32,127 bases of DNA from Muribaculaceae bacterium (GCA_017545095.1 JAFYCU010000227.1:1-32127), one strand, 5' to 3'. Positions 7,901 to 16,019 are shown, numbered from the stretch's first letter. Numbers and translations are program-made. Notes: generated by a model not told the origin, from the sequence alone.

Positions 7901-7914
7901 GATAAGCGCCTCAT

Positions 7915-10206
7915 TTAGGAGGGGTTTGGGGAGGCCTCCAGTGCCAGTTTGTCGCCATCGAGGACGAGCGTGGCCTCGCCGCCTTGCTTGAGCTTGCCGA
8001 ACAGGATTTCGCGCATGAGCAGCGACTTCACATGCTGGGTGATCACGCGGTCCATCTCGCGTGCTCCGTATTGCTGCGAATAGCCCTGCTTGAGCAGCTG
8101 CTCACGGGCAGGCTCCGACACCGTGAGCGACACCTGGCGCGTGGTGAGCTTGGCCTGCAACTCGCGCAACTTCTTGTCGAGAATCAAGTTGGCCATCTCG
8201 TGATCCATGTCACGGAACACCACAATGCCGCTCAGGCGGTTGATAAACTCGGGCTTGAACGTCTTCTTCACCTCGCCCAGCATGGCGCTGCCCGTGGTGA
8301 CGTTCGAGGCAAACCCCACCCCGGCCTGCCGCGCCCACTGCGCTCCAGCGTTGCTGGTCATGATGATCACCACATTCTGGAAGTGCGCCTTTCGGCCTTT
8401 GTTGTCGGTGAGCACGCCATAGTCCATCACCTGAAGCAGGATGTCGAAGATGTCGCTGTGTGCCTTCTCTATCTCGTCGAACAGCAGCACACAGTCGGGG
8501 TTCTTGCGCACGGCATCGGTGAGCTGTCCGCCGTCGTCATAGCCCACATATCCTGCCGGCGAACCGATGAACTTGGCCACGGTGTGTTTCTCGGCAAACT
8601 CGCTCATGTCGAATCGCACCAGCTGCACGCCCATTTCGCGGGCTAGCACACGCGCCACCTCGGTCTTGCCCACTCCGGTGGGTCCCACAAAGAGCAGACT
8701 CGCCAGCGGCTTGCCCTCATCCACCAGTCCGGCCTTGGCCATCTGTACCGCCTCCACCACATGGCGCACAGCCTCGTCCTGACCATAGATGGCCCCTTTG
8801 ATACGCGGCTCCAGCGATTCCAGGCGCTGCGCATCCTCGGTATTCACCGACAGTGCATCCACCTTGGCCATGCGTGCGAGCACCTGCGCCACAAGGGCTT
8901 TGTCCACCAAGCCATCGGGCACGGGATGCAGCTGCAAGTGAGCACCGGCCTCGTCGATCAGGTCGATTGATTTATCGGGTTGATAACGGTCCTGGATGTA
9001 GCGTGAGCTGGATCGGACGGCAAAGTCGAGCACATCGTCGGCATAATGCACCTGGTGAAATGCCTCGTAGTGCGGTTTCAAGGCCGTGAGTATGCGCACC
9101 GTCTCGTCGTGTGAGGGTTCGGCAATGTCGATGTTTTGGCACCGGCGCACCAGCCCCTTGCTGCGGCTGAGCCGACGGTTGAAGTCCTCATAGGTAGTGG
9201 TGCCTATCACCTGCACTAAGCCGCCATCGAGATAGGGCAGCAACACCCCTGCGGCATCCACGCCATCGCCCGTGCCACTCGACATCAGCCCATGCATCTC
9301 GTCGATGAACAGGATGGGGCGGTCGGCATCCGATTTCAGACTCTCAATCACCTTGGTGAGGCGGTCCTCCATCTCACCGCGATATTGCGAACCGGCAATC
9401 ATCTGCCCCATGTCGAGCATGTAGAGCTTGGCATTTTTGAGTCGGTCGGGCACGTCGCCGGCGGCCATACGCGCCGCGAGGCCGAACACGATGGCGGTCT
9501 TCCCCACCCCGCTCTCGCCAATGAGCAAGGGGTTGTTTTTCCCCTTTCGGCACAGCACTTGCATGATGCGTTCCAGCTCAGCCTCGCGCCCCACAAGCGG
9601 GTTGCGACCTTCGAGCATCTTGCTCATGTCGCGCACATAGCGCATCCCCGAAGCCTTGCGCGCACTGTCGAACGGGTCTAAGCCGTCGGAACGGAACGGG
9701 TCGAACGAGTCGTAGCCGTCGCCTGCCGGGCGGTCGTCGCGCTTAGGATGCCAATCAATGTGGTAGGCACGTGCCAGATTCTCGAGGAAATTGCCAAAGT
9801 AATGGTCGTCGATGGCTTCGGCCAAGCTATCATCGGCCATCGAGTCCTGCAGCACATCGTAGCACCACATCACATCGCACACCGTGAGTGAGTCGCGCTG
9901 CTGCGACTTCGCCTCTTCCTCGGCAGCCATCATCAGGTCGGTGAACTGCGCCGAGGGGTCGGCGTGCTCGCCGTCGCCGTCGGTGGGCATGCACAGCAAT
10001 GCCGTCATGAGCCGCGCACGCAGGTTGCGCATATGCTGCTCATCCACCTCGGGTGCGTGGAGCAGTGCGTTCACAAAAGCATCTTGCGACAGGAACGCCA
10101 GCAGCAAGTGCTCGGGGGTCACAAACTCATGATGCATGCCCTGGGCCTGCGCACGAGCCTCGTCAACGGCTTGTTCCACTTCGGGGTTATTCTTGATTTC
10201 AATCAT
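7915..10206 (-). CDS. clpA: ATP-dependent Clp protease ATP-binding subunit ClpA
   Basis: The product has 763 residues, close to the usual ClpA length. An N-terminal Clp double-repeat domain (about 1-145) binds ClpS. The first AAA+ module has Walker A Gly-Glu-Ser-Gly-Val-Gly-Lys-Thr (230-237) and Walker B Leu-Phe-Ile-Asp-Glu (299-303). The second has Gly-Pro-Thr-Gly-Val-Gly-Lys-Thr (508-515) and Leu-Leu-Phe-Asp-Glu (574-578). There is no long middle coiled coil, so it is not ClpB. A Val-Gly-Phe tripeptide (630-632) before Lys-Pro-Glu-Phe-Ile-Asn-Arg sits where ClpP-docking loops are found, so it should work with ClpP, which is not in the window. The gene lies 76 bases after clpS and before aat. 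The last six residues and the stop are supplied by a dispersed repeat. Confidence 0.95.
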   Translation of the reverse strand: MIEIKNNPEVEQAVDEARAQAQGMHHEFVTPEHLLLAFLSQDAFVNALLHAPEVDEQHMRNLRARLMTALLCMPTDGDGEHADPSAQFTDLMMAAEEEAKSQQRDSLTVCDVMWCYDVLQDSMADDSLAEAIDDHYFGNFLENLARAYHIDWHPKRDDRPAGDGYDSFDPFRSDGLDPFDSARKASGMRYVRDMSKMLEGRNPLVGREAELERIMQVLCRKGKNNPLLIGESGVGKTAIVFGLAARMAAGDVPDRLKNAKLYMLDMGQMIAGSQYRGEMEDRLTKVIESLKSDADRPILFIDEMHGLMSSGTGDGVDAAGVLLPYLDGGLVQVIGTTTYEDFNRRLSRSKGLVRRCQNIDIAEPSHDETVRILTALKPHYEAFHQVHYADDVLDFAVRSSSRYIQDRYQPDKSIDLIDEAGAHLQLHPVPDGLVDKALVAQVLARMAKVDALSVNTEDAQRLESLEPRIKGAIYGQDEAVRHVVEAVQMAKAGLVDEGKPLASLLFVGPTGVGKTEVARVLAREMGVQLVRFDMSEFAEKHTVAKFIGSPAGYVGYDDGGQLTDAVRKNPDCVLLFDEIEKAHSDIFDILLQVMDYGVLTDNKGRKAHFQNVVIIMTSNAGAQWARQAGVGFASNVTTGSAMLGEVKKTFKPEFINRLSGIVVFRDMDHEMANLILDKKLRELQAKLTTRQVSLTVSEPAREQLLKQGYSQQYGAREMDRVITQHVKSLLMREILFGKLKQGGEATLVLDGDKLALEASPNPS
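7917..7936 (+). repeat. G-rich 20-mer dispersed repeat overlapping the end of clpA
   Basis: The 20-mer AGGAGGGGTTTGGGGAGGCC occurs here and, identically, at 13027-13046. On the minus strand it encodes the last residues of ClpA (Ala-Ser-Pro-Asn-Pro-Ser) and its first base closes the TAA stop (7915-7917). Confidence 0.8.
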
Positions 10207-10282
10207 TGTCGATGTTTAATGATAATATGTGTGAAATGCCAGATCTCACCGTTCATTTCCCTAAAGGCAACCACACCACCCA

Positions 10283-10609
10283 TCAAAAGGGCAACCCGGC
10301 AGGCCGAAAGGTTATGCGCAATGGGAAACCCGCATCGCGTGCCATGCGCGTGGCTTTATCGGTCTTGCTGCGTGCAATGTCGAGCGTGTAGGTACCCACC
10401 ACGGCACTGCCCTCGTGATGCACCTTGAGCATGAGATAGATGGCCTCCTCCTGGCGACGGCCAAACACCGTCACCAGCAGCATCACCACAAAATCCATCG
10501 TGGTCACATCATCGTTGTGGAAAACCACCTCGTAGTGCTGGGGCTGTTTAGGGCTGTATTCCTTTTGCGGACGGGCGCCCGAGTGCTGTTGTTGTCCTTG
10601 TTGCGACAT
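10283..10609 (-). CDS. clpS: ATP-dependent Clp protease adaptor ClpS
   Basis: The product is 108 residues. After a Gln-rich, disordered first 25 residues it shows the ClpS core: Tyr-Glu-Val-Val-Phe-His-Asn-Asp-Asp-Val-Thr-Thr-Met-Asp-Phe-Val, where the Asn-Asp pair and the Met-Asp-Phe-Val segment line the pocket that reads N-terminal Leu, Phe, Trp or Tyr. The Val-His-His-Glu-Gly-Ser segment and the final Leu-Arg-Ile-Thr-Phe-Arg-Pro also match. It is the first gene of the minus-strand clpS-clpA-aat group, with a promoter-like motif about 30 bases upstream. Confidence 0.93.
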   Translation of the reverse strand: MSQQGQQQHSGARPQKEYSPKQPQHYEVVFHNDDVTTMDFVVMLLVTVFGRRQEEAIYLMLKVHHEGSAVVGTYTLDIARSKTDKATRMARDAGFPLRITFRPAGLPF

Positions 10610-10640
10610 AGGGTGAGTGTGTGAAATTCAATTGCGGCTG

Positions 10641-10676
10641 CAAATTTACACATTATTTTTGAATCACAGGTCAACC
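10641..10676 (-). promoter_or_regulatory. Promoter of the clpS-clpA-aat group
   Basis: On the minus strand TAAATTTG (plus-strand 10641-10648) matches the Bacteroidetes -7 box TAnnTTTG exactly. A GGTTGACC segment (10669-10676) lies at the upstream position, but its TTG is 23 bases away, slightly too far, so the -33 part is weak. Transcription would begin near 10635, about 26 bases before the clpS start. Confidence 0.5.
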
Positions 10677-10895
10677 ATGAAAAAGAAAGAGCCATACCTG
10701 CCGCATTCGTAGTCGAAATTAGGCGGTGTTTCGGAAAAATTGCGCAAACCGAATGCAATGAAGCTTGCTTTGATTGCTGAGGTGCAGCCAATTTTATCCA
10801 AAAACCAAAGCAAGTTTTGGTTTTTCGCTCAACTTGCACTATGTTGACCGCTCGCGGTCGAAATTAGGCGGCGTTTCGGAAAAACCAAAGCAAGT

Positions 10896-10927
10896 TTTGG
10901 TTTTTCGCTCAACTTGCACTAATTTTG
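10896..10927 (+). promoter_or_regulatory. Promoter 1 of the ABC-F gene, inside the duplicated 42-mer
   Basis: TTTG (10896-10899), 20 bases, TAATTTTG (10920-10927) is a full match to the Bacteroidetes promoter pattern. The earlier 42-mer copy holds the same TTTG (10816-10819) and spacing, but there the -7 box reads TATGTTGA (10840-10847), a decayed version. Confidence 0.65.
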
Positions 10928-10974
10928 CGCTGAAATCGCGAAATCAGGCTTCACCTCGGCAAACAAGCAAGCAG

Positions 10975-11005
10975 CTTGCTTTGTGCTCGGTTTGCACTAA
11001 TTTTG
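10975..11005 (+). promoter_or_regulatory. Promoter 2 of the ABC-F gene
   Basis: CTTG (10975-10978), 19 bases, TAATTTTG (10998-11005), 26 bases before the start codon at 11031. The -7 region is identical to promoter 1 over 22 bases, so the two arose by duplication. Confidence 0.55.
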
Positions 11006-11030
11006 CGCTGAAAAAACAAATGATACTGCT

Positions 11031-12902
11031 ATGGCCAGTTTTCTGCAAGTGGAGAACCTATCCAAGTCGTTCGGTGCCGATGTACTGTTCACCGACCTCA
11101 CCTTTGGCATTGCCGAGGGCGACAAAATCGGCCTCATCGCCAAGAACGGCACGGGCAAAAGCACACTGCTCAACATCCTTGCCGGTATCGACACCCCCGA
11201 CACCGGCACCGTGACCTACCGCAACAACCTGCGTGTGGGCTACCTGCCGCAAATGCCCGTGTTTCCCGGCGCACAAAGCGTGATGGACGTGTGTCTGGCG
11301 GGCAACGACAAGCATTCGGCCGCCGTGCGCGATTACGAGCAAGCCCTCGCCAGCGGCGACAGTCAGGCCACCACACTGGCCATTCAGGCCATGGACAATG
11401 CCGCTGCTTGGGACTATGAGGACCGCTTCAAGCAAATCCTGACCATGCTCAAAATCGAGGACTTCGGGCAACTCATCGACCAGCTCTCGGGTGGACAAAT
11501 CAAGCGCGTGGCTTTGGCCAAGCTGCTCATCAACGAGCCGCAGATGCTCATCCTTGACGAGCCTACCAACCACCTCGACATCGACATGATTGAGTGGATA
11601 GAGAATTACCTCAAGCGCGGGTTCATGACCCTGCTCATGGTGACACACGACCGCTATTTCCTCGACAACATCTGCAACAAAATCCTGGAGCTCGACCGCC
11701 AGAGCATCTATGCCTACGATGGCAACTACAACTACTACCTGCGCCGCCGCGCCGAGCGCTTGGAGGCCGAGTCGGCTGCCGTGGAGCGGGCACGCAACCT
11801 GCTACGCACCGAGCTGGACTGGATGCGCCGTCAGCCGCAGGCGCGGGCACACAAGGCGCAATACCGCATCGATGCCTTCTACGACCTCAAACAACGCGCC
11901 CAACGACCGGCCGTGGAACGCGACGTGCGGCTCGACGTGGGAGCCACCTATATCGGCAACAAAATCTTCACCGCCCATGATGTGTGCAAGCGTTACGGCA
12001 ACAAGGTGATTCTCGACGGCCTGAACTACACCTTCGCCCGCTATGAGAAACTCGGCATCGTGGGCGACAACGGCGTGGGAAAGTCCACCTTTATCAAGCT
12101 GCTGCAAGGACTCGTGCCCCCCGACAGCGGCCACTTCGAGCTGGGCGAGACGGTGCGCTTTGGCTACTACAGCCAGGAGGGCATCACATTCCGTGACGAC
12201 CAGCGCGTGATCGACGCCGCACGCGACATCGCCGAGGTCATCACCTTTGACGAACGCAACAGCTACACCGCTTCGCAATTCTTGAACATGTTCCTGTTCA
12301 CGGCCCGCGACCAGCAAAAACTCATCGCCAAGCTCAGTGGTGGCGAGCGACGGCGGCTCTACCTGGCCACCGTGCTCATGCGCAAACCCAACTTCCTCAT
12401 CCTCGACGAGCCCACCAACGACCTCGACATCCAAACACTGGCCGTGCTCGAAGACTACCTGACACGTTTCAAGGGGTGCGTGATTGTGGTGAGCCACGAC
12501 CGCTACTTCATGGACCGCACCGTGGACCACACCTGGGTGTTTCTGGGCGAAGGCGTGATCAAGGACTTCCCTGGCAACTACAGCGAGTATCGTGCCTGGC
12601 GCGAAACCCACGACCGCGAAGCGGCGGCACAGGCTCGCGAGGCAGCCAAACCCGCCGCAGCGCAGCCACGCAACAACCGCGACAGCGACAACCGACTCAC
12701 CTACAAGGAAAGGAAAGAGCTGGAAGCCATCACCGCCGAATTGGAACAACTAACCGCCGAAAAAGAGTCACTCGATGCGCTGTTTGCCAGCGGCAACACC
12801 ATCGACGATGCTGCCCAACAAGCCGAACGCTACCAAGCCGTGACCGACCGGCTCGACACCTTGGAAATGCGCTGGCTCGAACTGAGCGAGAAGCAAGGTT
12901 GA
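11031..12902 (+). CDS. ABC-F family ATPase (Uup-like)
   Basis: The protein has 623 residues and two ABC domains on one chain without membrane segments, which is the ABC-F layout; members act on the ribosome. Domain 1 has Walker A at 37-44 (Asn-Gly-Thr-Gly-Lys-Ser), signature Leu-Ser-Gly-Gly-Gln (152-156) and Walker B Leu-Ile-Leu-Asp-Glu (173-177). Domain 2 has Walker A at 345-352, signature Leu-Ser-Gly-Gly-Glu (435-439) and Walker B ending Asp459-Glu460. Each Walker B continues Pro-Thr-Asn-(His/Asp)-Leu-Asp, as in the family. A charged linker (about 240-290) joins the domains. After an Ala-rich, charged stretch, residues about 560-623 form a coiled-coil C-terminal domain as in Uup. The exact subfamily (Uup against EttA or a resistance type) is uncertain; the coiled-coil tail favours Uup. 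It stands alone behind a duplicated promoter. Confidence 0.88.
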   Translation: MASFLQVENLSKSFGADVLFTDLTFGIAEGDKIGLIAKNGTGKSTLLNILAGIDTPDTGTVTYRNNLRVGYLPQMPVFPGAQSVMDVCLAGNDKHSAAVRDYEQALASGDSQATTLAIQAMDNAAAWDYEDRFKQILTMLKIEDFGQLIDQLSGGQIKRVALAKLLINEPQMLILDEPTNHLDIDMIEWIENYLKRGFMTLLMVTHDRYFLDNICNKILELDRQSIYAYDGNYNYYLRRRAERLEAESAAVERARNLLRTELDWMRRQPQARAHKAQYRIDAFYDLKQRAQRPAVERDVRLDVGATYIGNKIFTAHDVCKRYGNKVILDGLNYTFARYEKLGIVGDNGVGKSTFIKLLQGLVPPDSGHFELGETVRFGYYSQEGITFRDDQRVIDAARDIAEVITFDERNSYTASQFLNMFLFTARDQQKLIAKLSGGERRRLYLATVLMRKPNFLILDEPTNDLDIQTLAVLEDYLTRFKGCVIVVSHDRYFMDRTVDHTWVFLGEGVIKDFPGNYSEYRAWRETHDREAAAQAREAAKPAAAQPRNNRDSDNRLTYKERKELEAITAELEQLTAEKESLDALFASGNTIDDAAQQAERYQAVTDRLDTLEMRWLELSEKQG

Positions 12903-12957
12903 GTGAGGGGAGATTGGTGTACTAGGGAAACTAGTAACGGGCTGCATTGTTCATGCC

Positions 12958-13046
12958 GCACCCGGCTTCGGCCACCAGCCGCACCAGGGTGCCGCTCTAC
13001 ATGACTCGGCAAAATAAAGCCCCTCCAGGAGGGGTTTGGGGAGGCC
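12958..13046 (+). repeat. Hairpins and G-rich 20-mer after the ABC-F gene
   Basis: The 286 bases between 12903 and 13188 hold no gene. GCACCC (12958-12963) can pair with GGGTGC (12987-12992). CCCCTCC (13020-13026) and GGAGGGG (13028-13034) form a near-perfect palindrome followed by TTT. The 20-mer AGGAGGGGTTTGGGGAGGCC (13027-13046) is identical to the one at the end of clpA, and TTTGGGGAGG appears once more at 13055-13064. The palindrome may end the ABC-F transcript, but it lacks a T tract. Confidence 0.6.
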
Positions 13047-13114
13047 CTACTAGGTTTGGGGAGGTCATGAGCGTGGAATCTCGCCTCACACAACTATTAA
13101 AATTCCATAAATAG

Positions 13115-13159
13115 TTGCGCGAATGCATATTTTTGTGTAATTTTGTTGACCTAATTTTG
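13115..13159 (+). promoter_or_regulatory. Promoter of the aminotransferase/CoA-transferase operon
   Basis: TTG (13115-13117), 20 bases, TAATTTTG (13138-13145) matches the Bacteroidetes pattern. A second identical TAATTTTG lies at 13152-13159 but has no -33 box at the right distance. The start codon is at 13189, giving a leader of 30 to 40 bases. Confidence 0.6.
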
Positions 13160-13188
13160 CAACCATAACATTAACCTTGTAAACAATA

Positions 13189-14508
13189 ATGACTCAACCC
13201 ATTCCGCAGAAAGACATCGACGACCTGTTGTCGCGATTAGACGCTCGAGACCTTTCGCGTGCAACAATCCGCCAGTCGGTGGCCGTGACCAATGCCCTGG
13301 AGAAAATGACGGGCGAAAAGTTCTCACACCTCGAAATTGGCGTGCCCGGGCTGCCCCCGTGCCAGGTGGGCATCGACGCGCAAAAGGCCGCCCTCGACGC
13401 CCATGTGTCATCCATCTACCCGCCCATCGGCGGCATCGCACCGCTCAAGGAGAACGCCGCTCGATTTGTCGAGGCATTCATCGGCACCAAGGTCACGCCC
13501 GAATGCGTGGTGCCCACCGTGGGCAGCATGCAGGGGTGCTTCAACCTATTGCTTGAGTGTTCGAAACTCGACCCGGTCAAGAACACCATCCTCTATGTGG
13601 ACCCGGGCTTCCCTGCCCAGCACGCCCAAGCCAATGTGCTCGGCATTCCCACCGAGAGCTTCGACCTCTTCCAGTACCGCGCCGAGAAATTCGGCCCCAA
13701 ACTGGAGGAATACCTCAGCAAGGGCAACATTGTGGCCATCCTCTATTCCAACCCCAACAACCCCGCCTGGGTGTGCCTCACCGACGACGAGCTGCGCACC
13801 ATTGGCGAACTGGCCACGAAATACGATGTGATTGTGCTCGAGGACCTGGCTTATATGTGCATGGACTTCCGACAGGACCTCTCCCACCCCTATCAGCCGC
13901 CCTATCAGGCCTCGGTGTCGCACTACACCGACAACTACGTGATGATGATGTCGGCCTCGAAGATATTCAGCTATGCCGGTGAGCGACTGGGCATCGTGGT
14001 GTTCTCGCCCACGCTGTTCAACCGCGAGTACCCACGTCTGCGCGAGCTCTACGGTCTGGGGCGCATGGGCGACAACTACATCCTCACCTTCCTGTATGTG
14101 GCTTCGTCGGGCACATCGCACTCGGCACAGCATGGCGTGGCCGCCATGCTCGGGGCAGCGGCCGACGGCACGCTCGACTTTGTGGACGAGCTCAAGGAAT
14201 ATGGCCGTCGCGCCAACATCGTCAAGGAGCTGTTTCTGCGCAACGGCTTCCGCATCATCTACGACCGCGACAACGACCAGCCCATTGGCGACGGTTTCTT
14301 CTTCACCGTGGGCTACGGCAACATGAACAACCAGGAAATCATCACCAACCTGATGCGCTGCGGCGTGGCCACCATCTCGCTGCGCACGGCCTACAGCGAG
14401 CAGAACGGCGTGCGCGTGTGCGTGTCGGCACTCTCGCACGACGAGCAGTTTGAGGTCCTCGACCAACGACTGAAAATGTTTAACGAATACTTCAAAGACC
14501 GCCAATGA
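13189..14508 (+). CDS. PLP-dependent class I/II aminotransferase
   Basis: The protein has 439 residues with the fold-type I aminotransferase pattern. Asn-Pro-Asn-Asn-Pro (188-192) contacts the cofactor and substrate. The segment Val-Leu-Glu-Asp-Leu-Ala-Tyr holds the Asp/Tyr pair that bind the pyridine ring and phenolic oxygen. Lys258 in Ser-Ala-Ser-Lys-Ile-Phe-Ser-Tyr-Ala-Gly-Glu-Arg-Leu-Gly is the lysine that binds PLP. The amino donor cannot be told from the sequence. The stop overlaps the start of the next gene (ATGA), so this enzyme and the CoA-transferase are translationally coupled and probably act in one pathway, perhaps amino-acid fermentation in which a keto acid or its derivative becomes a CoA ester. 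That pathway is inference. Confidence 0.87.
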   Translation: MTQPIPQKDIDDLLSRLDARDLSRATIRQSVAVTNALEKMTGEKFSHLEIGVPGLPPCQVGIDAQKAALDAHVSSIYPPIGGIAPLKENAARFVEAFIGTKVTPECVVPTVGSMQGCFNLLLECSKLDPVKNTILYVDPGFPAQHAQANVLGIPTESFDLFQYRAEKFGPKLEEYLSKGNIVAILYSNPNNPAWVCLTDDELRTIGELATKYDVIVLEDLAYMCMDFRQDLSHPYQPPYQASVSHYTDNYVMMMSASKIFSYAGERLGIVVFSPTLFNREYPRLRELYGLGRMGDNYILTFLYVASSGTSHSAQHGVAAMLGAAADGTLDFVDELKEYGRRANIVKELFLRNGFRIIYDRDNDQPIGDGFFFTVGYGNMNNQEIITNLMRCGVATISLRTAYSEQNGVRVCVSALSHDEQFEVLDQRLKMFNEYFKDRQ

Positions 14509-15797
14509 ACTACATGACAGCCGACGAGGCGATGCGCCTGGTCAACAACGGTGACTCCATCTACATCCAAGGCAGCACCTCGGTGCCCAACGTGCTCGAG
14601 CAGGCTTTGGCACGGCGAGGCAACGAGCTGCAAGGGGTGAAAATCTATTCGGCCTTCAACATCACCAAGGAGGAAGCCCCATTCTGCCAGCCCGAATACA
14701 AAGATGCTTTCCTCACCAACAGCCTCTTCCTGTGCTACGACCAGCGTCGCTGGGTGCGCGAGGGCTACGGCTCGATGATTCCCGCCTTCCTGGGCGAGAT
14801 TCCCTTCCTGTTCCGCAGCCGTCAGATTCCCCTCGACATCGCGTTCATCAATTGCTCGCCGCCCGACGAGGACGGCTATTGCAGCTACGGCATGTCGGCC
14901 GACCTGGCCGTCTCGGCCGTGGAATCGTCGCGCATCATCATCGCGCAAATCAACAAGAGCATGCCCTATCTGTGCGGCGGAGCACTCATCCACGAGTCGA
15001 AGATCACTGCTGCCGTGGCTTGCGATGATGCTCCCGTGGCACTGGAGTTCGGAGCGCCCACCCCGGTCGAGGCTGCCATTGGTGCGGCCATCGCTGCCGA
15101 GATTGAGGACGGTGCCACGCTGCAGATTGGCGTGGGCGGCATCCCCAACGCCGTGCTCAACGGCATCAAGCACCACAAGCATCTGGGCCTGCACACCGAG
15201 GCGATGACCGACGGTGTGGTGCGGCTCATCGAGGAGGGCGTGATCGACAACTCGCTCAAGAAAATCAAACCCGGCAAGAGCGTGGCCAGCCTGGCCCTCG
15301 GCTCCAAGCACATGTATGAGTTCCTCGACCACAACAGCGACGTGGAGTTCTATGATGTGGCTTGGACCAACGACCCGCAGGTCATCCGCCAGAATCCCAA
15401 GGTGATTGCCATCAACTCGGCCTTGGAGGTGGACCTCACCGGTCAGGTGTGTGCCGACAGTATCGGCGACTACATCTTCTCGAGCGTGGGTGGCCAGCAC
15501 GACTTCATGTATGGCGGAGCCTTGAGCGAGGGCGGCAAAACATTCATCGCCCTGCCATCGCGCACGGCCAAGGGCAAGGGCAAGATAGTGCCTCGCCTCA
15601 CGCCCGGTGCCGGCGTGGTGACAACGCGGTTCCAAACGCAGTATGTGGTCACCGAGCACGGCATCGTGTATCTGCGCAACAAGAACCTTGCCGAGCGCGC
15701 CAAGGCCCTGATCTCTATCGCCCACCCCGACGACCGCGAGGAACTCGAACGCGCCGCCTGCGAACGCTTCGGCTACAGCTTCCTTCGGCTCAAGTAA
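14505..15797 (+). CDS. Acetyl-CoA hydrolase/transferase-family CoA-transferase
   Basis: The protein has 430 residues, the usual length for 4-hydroxybutyrate/acetate/propionate CoA-transferases of this family. The N-terminal half shows Phe-Ile-Asn-Cys-Ser-Pro-Pro-Asp-Glu-Asp-Gly-Tyr-Cys-Ser-Tyr-Gly. The middle shows Gly-Val-Gly-Gly-Ile-Pro-Asn-Ala-Val-Leu, which contributes to CoA binding, and Glu232 in Leu-His-Thr-Glu-Ala-Met-Thr-Asp-Gly is the expected catalytic glutamate that forms the thioester. The C-terminal part has Gly-Gly-Gln-His-Asp-Phe and Thr-Glu-His-Gly-Ile-Val. It should move CoA between short acyl groups such as acetate, propionate, butyrate or 4-hydroxybutyrate; which one cannot be read. 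It overlaps the aminotransferase gene by four bases. Confidence 0.85.
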   Translation: MNYMTADEAMRLVNNGDSIYIQGSTSVPNVLEQALARRGNELQGVKIYSAFNITKEEAPFCQPEYKDAFLTNSLFLCYDQRRWVREGYGSMIPAFLGEIPFLFRSRQIPLDIAFINCSPPDEDGYCSYGMSADLAVSAVESSRIIIAQINKSMPYLCGGALIHESKITAAVACDDAPVALEFGAPTPVEAAIGAAIAAEIEDGATLQIGVGGIPNAVLNGIKHHKHLGLHTEAMTDGVVRLIEEGVIDNSLKKIKPGKSVASLALGSKHMYEFLDHNSDVEFYDVAWTNDPQVIRQNPKVIAINSALEVDLTGQVCADSIGDYIFSSVGGQHDFMYGGALSEGGKTFIALPSRTAKGKGKIVPRLTPGAGVVTTRFQTQYVVTEHGIVYLRNKNLAERAKALISIAHPDDREELERAACERFGYSFLRLK

Positions 15798-15823
15798 CAT
15801 GTAACATCCAGACAGCCACCTCA

Positions 15824-15940
15824 ATCGGGGGTCATGAATTGGCCAATGGAGGCAAGTACTACTTCCCGAGCCGTCTTCGGCGGTTCGGGAAGTCTTTGCT
15901 ACTATCTACGTTGGAAGCATACCATCCACGACACGCCTGA
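15824..15940 (+). pseudogene. Remnant of an AAA-ATPase-like/DUF1703 family gene
   Basis: In the frame that closes at TGA 15938-15940 about 33 residues read like the P-loop region of the large Bacteroidales AAA-ATPase-like (PF09820/PF08011) family: Gly-Gly-Lys-Tyr-Tyr-Phe, then Ser-Arg-Leu-Arg-Arg-Phe-Gly-Lys-Ser-Leu-Leu-Leu-Ser-Thr-Leu-Glu-Ala-Tyr. Full genes have over 500 codons. Here neither the upstream start region nor anything downstream of the P-loop is present, so it is a small relic. The rest of the gap to corA (15941-16047) holds only the corA promoter. Confidence 0.65.
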
Positions 15941-15988
15941 CGCATGCCATGCGATTCTCGTGGGGCACGACTTTATTCTAACATCATA

Positions 15989-16019
15989 TTGCCACTTCAC
16001 GAATTTTGCTGTATCTTTG
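15989..16019 (+). promoter_or_regulatory. Promoter of corA
   Basis: TTG (15989-15991), 20 bases, TATCTTTG (16012-16019) is a full match to the Bacteroidetes -7 box at the right spacing. It excludes the in-frame ATG at 16006 and fixes the corA start at 16048. Confidence 0.7.

Larger units (their letters stand above)
10712..11013 (+). repeat. Nested direct repeats upstream of the ABC-F gene (gene-free stretch 10610-11030)
   Basis: Three repeat pairs make up this stretch. A 28-mer (GTCGAAATTAGGCGG...) occurs at 10712-10739 and 10857-10884 with one mismatch. A 42-mer (starts AAAAACCAAAGCAAG) occurs at 10800-10841 and 10880-10921 without mismatch, period 80. A 22-mer (TTGCACTAATTTTGCGC...) occurs at 10914-10935 and 10992-11013. 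The 42-mer contains a small CCAAA/TTTGG stem and ends in promoter elements. A further inverted repeat AAGCAAGC/AGCTTGCTT lies near 10964-10981. No gene is seen between 10610 and 11030. Confidence 0.85.

Noticed and set aside
10774..11214. A 146-codon frame across the repeats before the ABC-F gene
   Set aside because: It reads through promoter repeats and runs into the ABC-F gene in another frame.
11802..12749. A 315-codon minus-strand frame opposite the ABC-F gene
   Set aside because: Shadow of the ABC-F gene; the composition is typical of antisense frames and no domain is seen.
14391..15824. A 477-codon minus-strand frame opposite the CoA-transferase gene
   Set aside because: It is a GC-rich shadow frame (His/Val/Ala-rich, no motifs), while the plus frame carries all family motifs.
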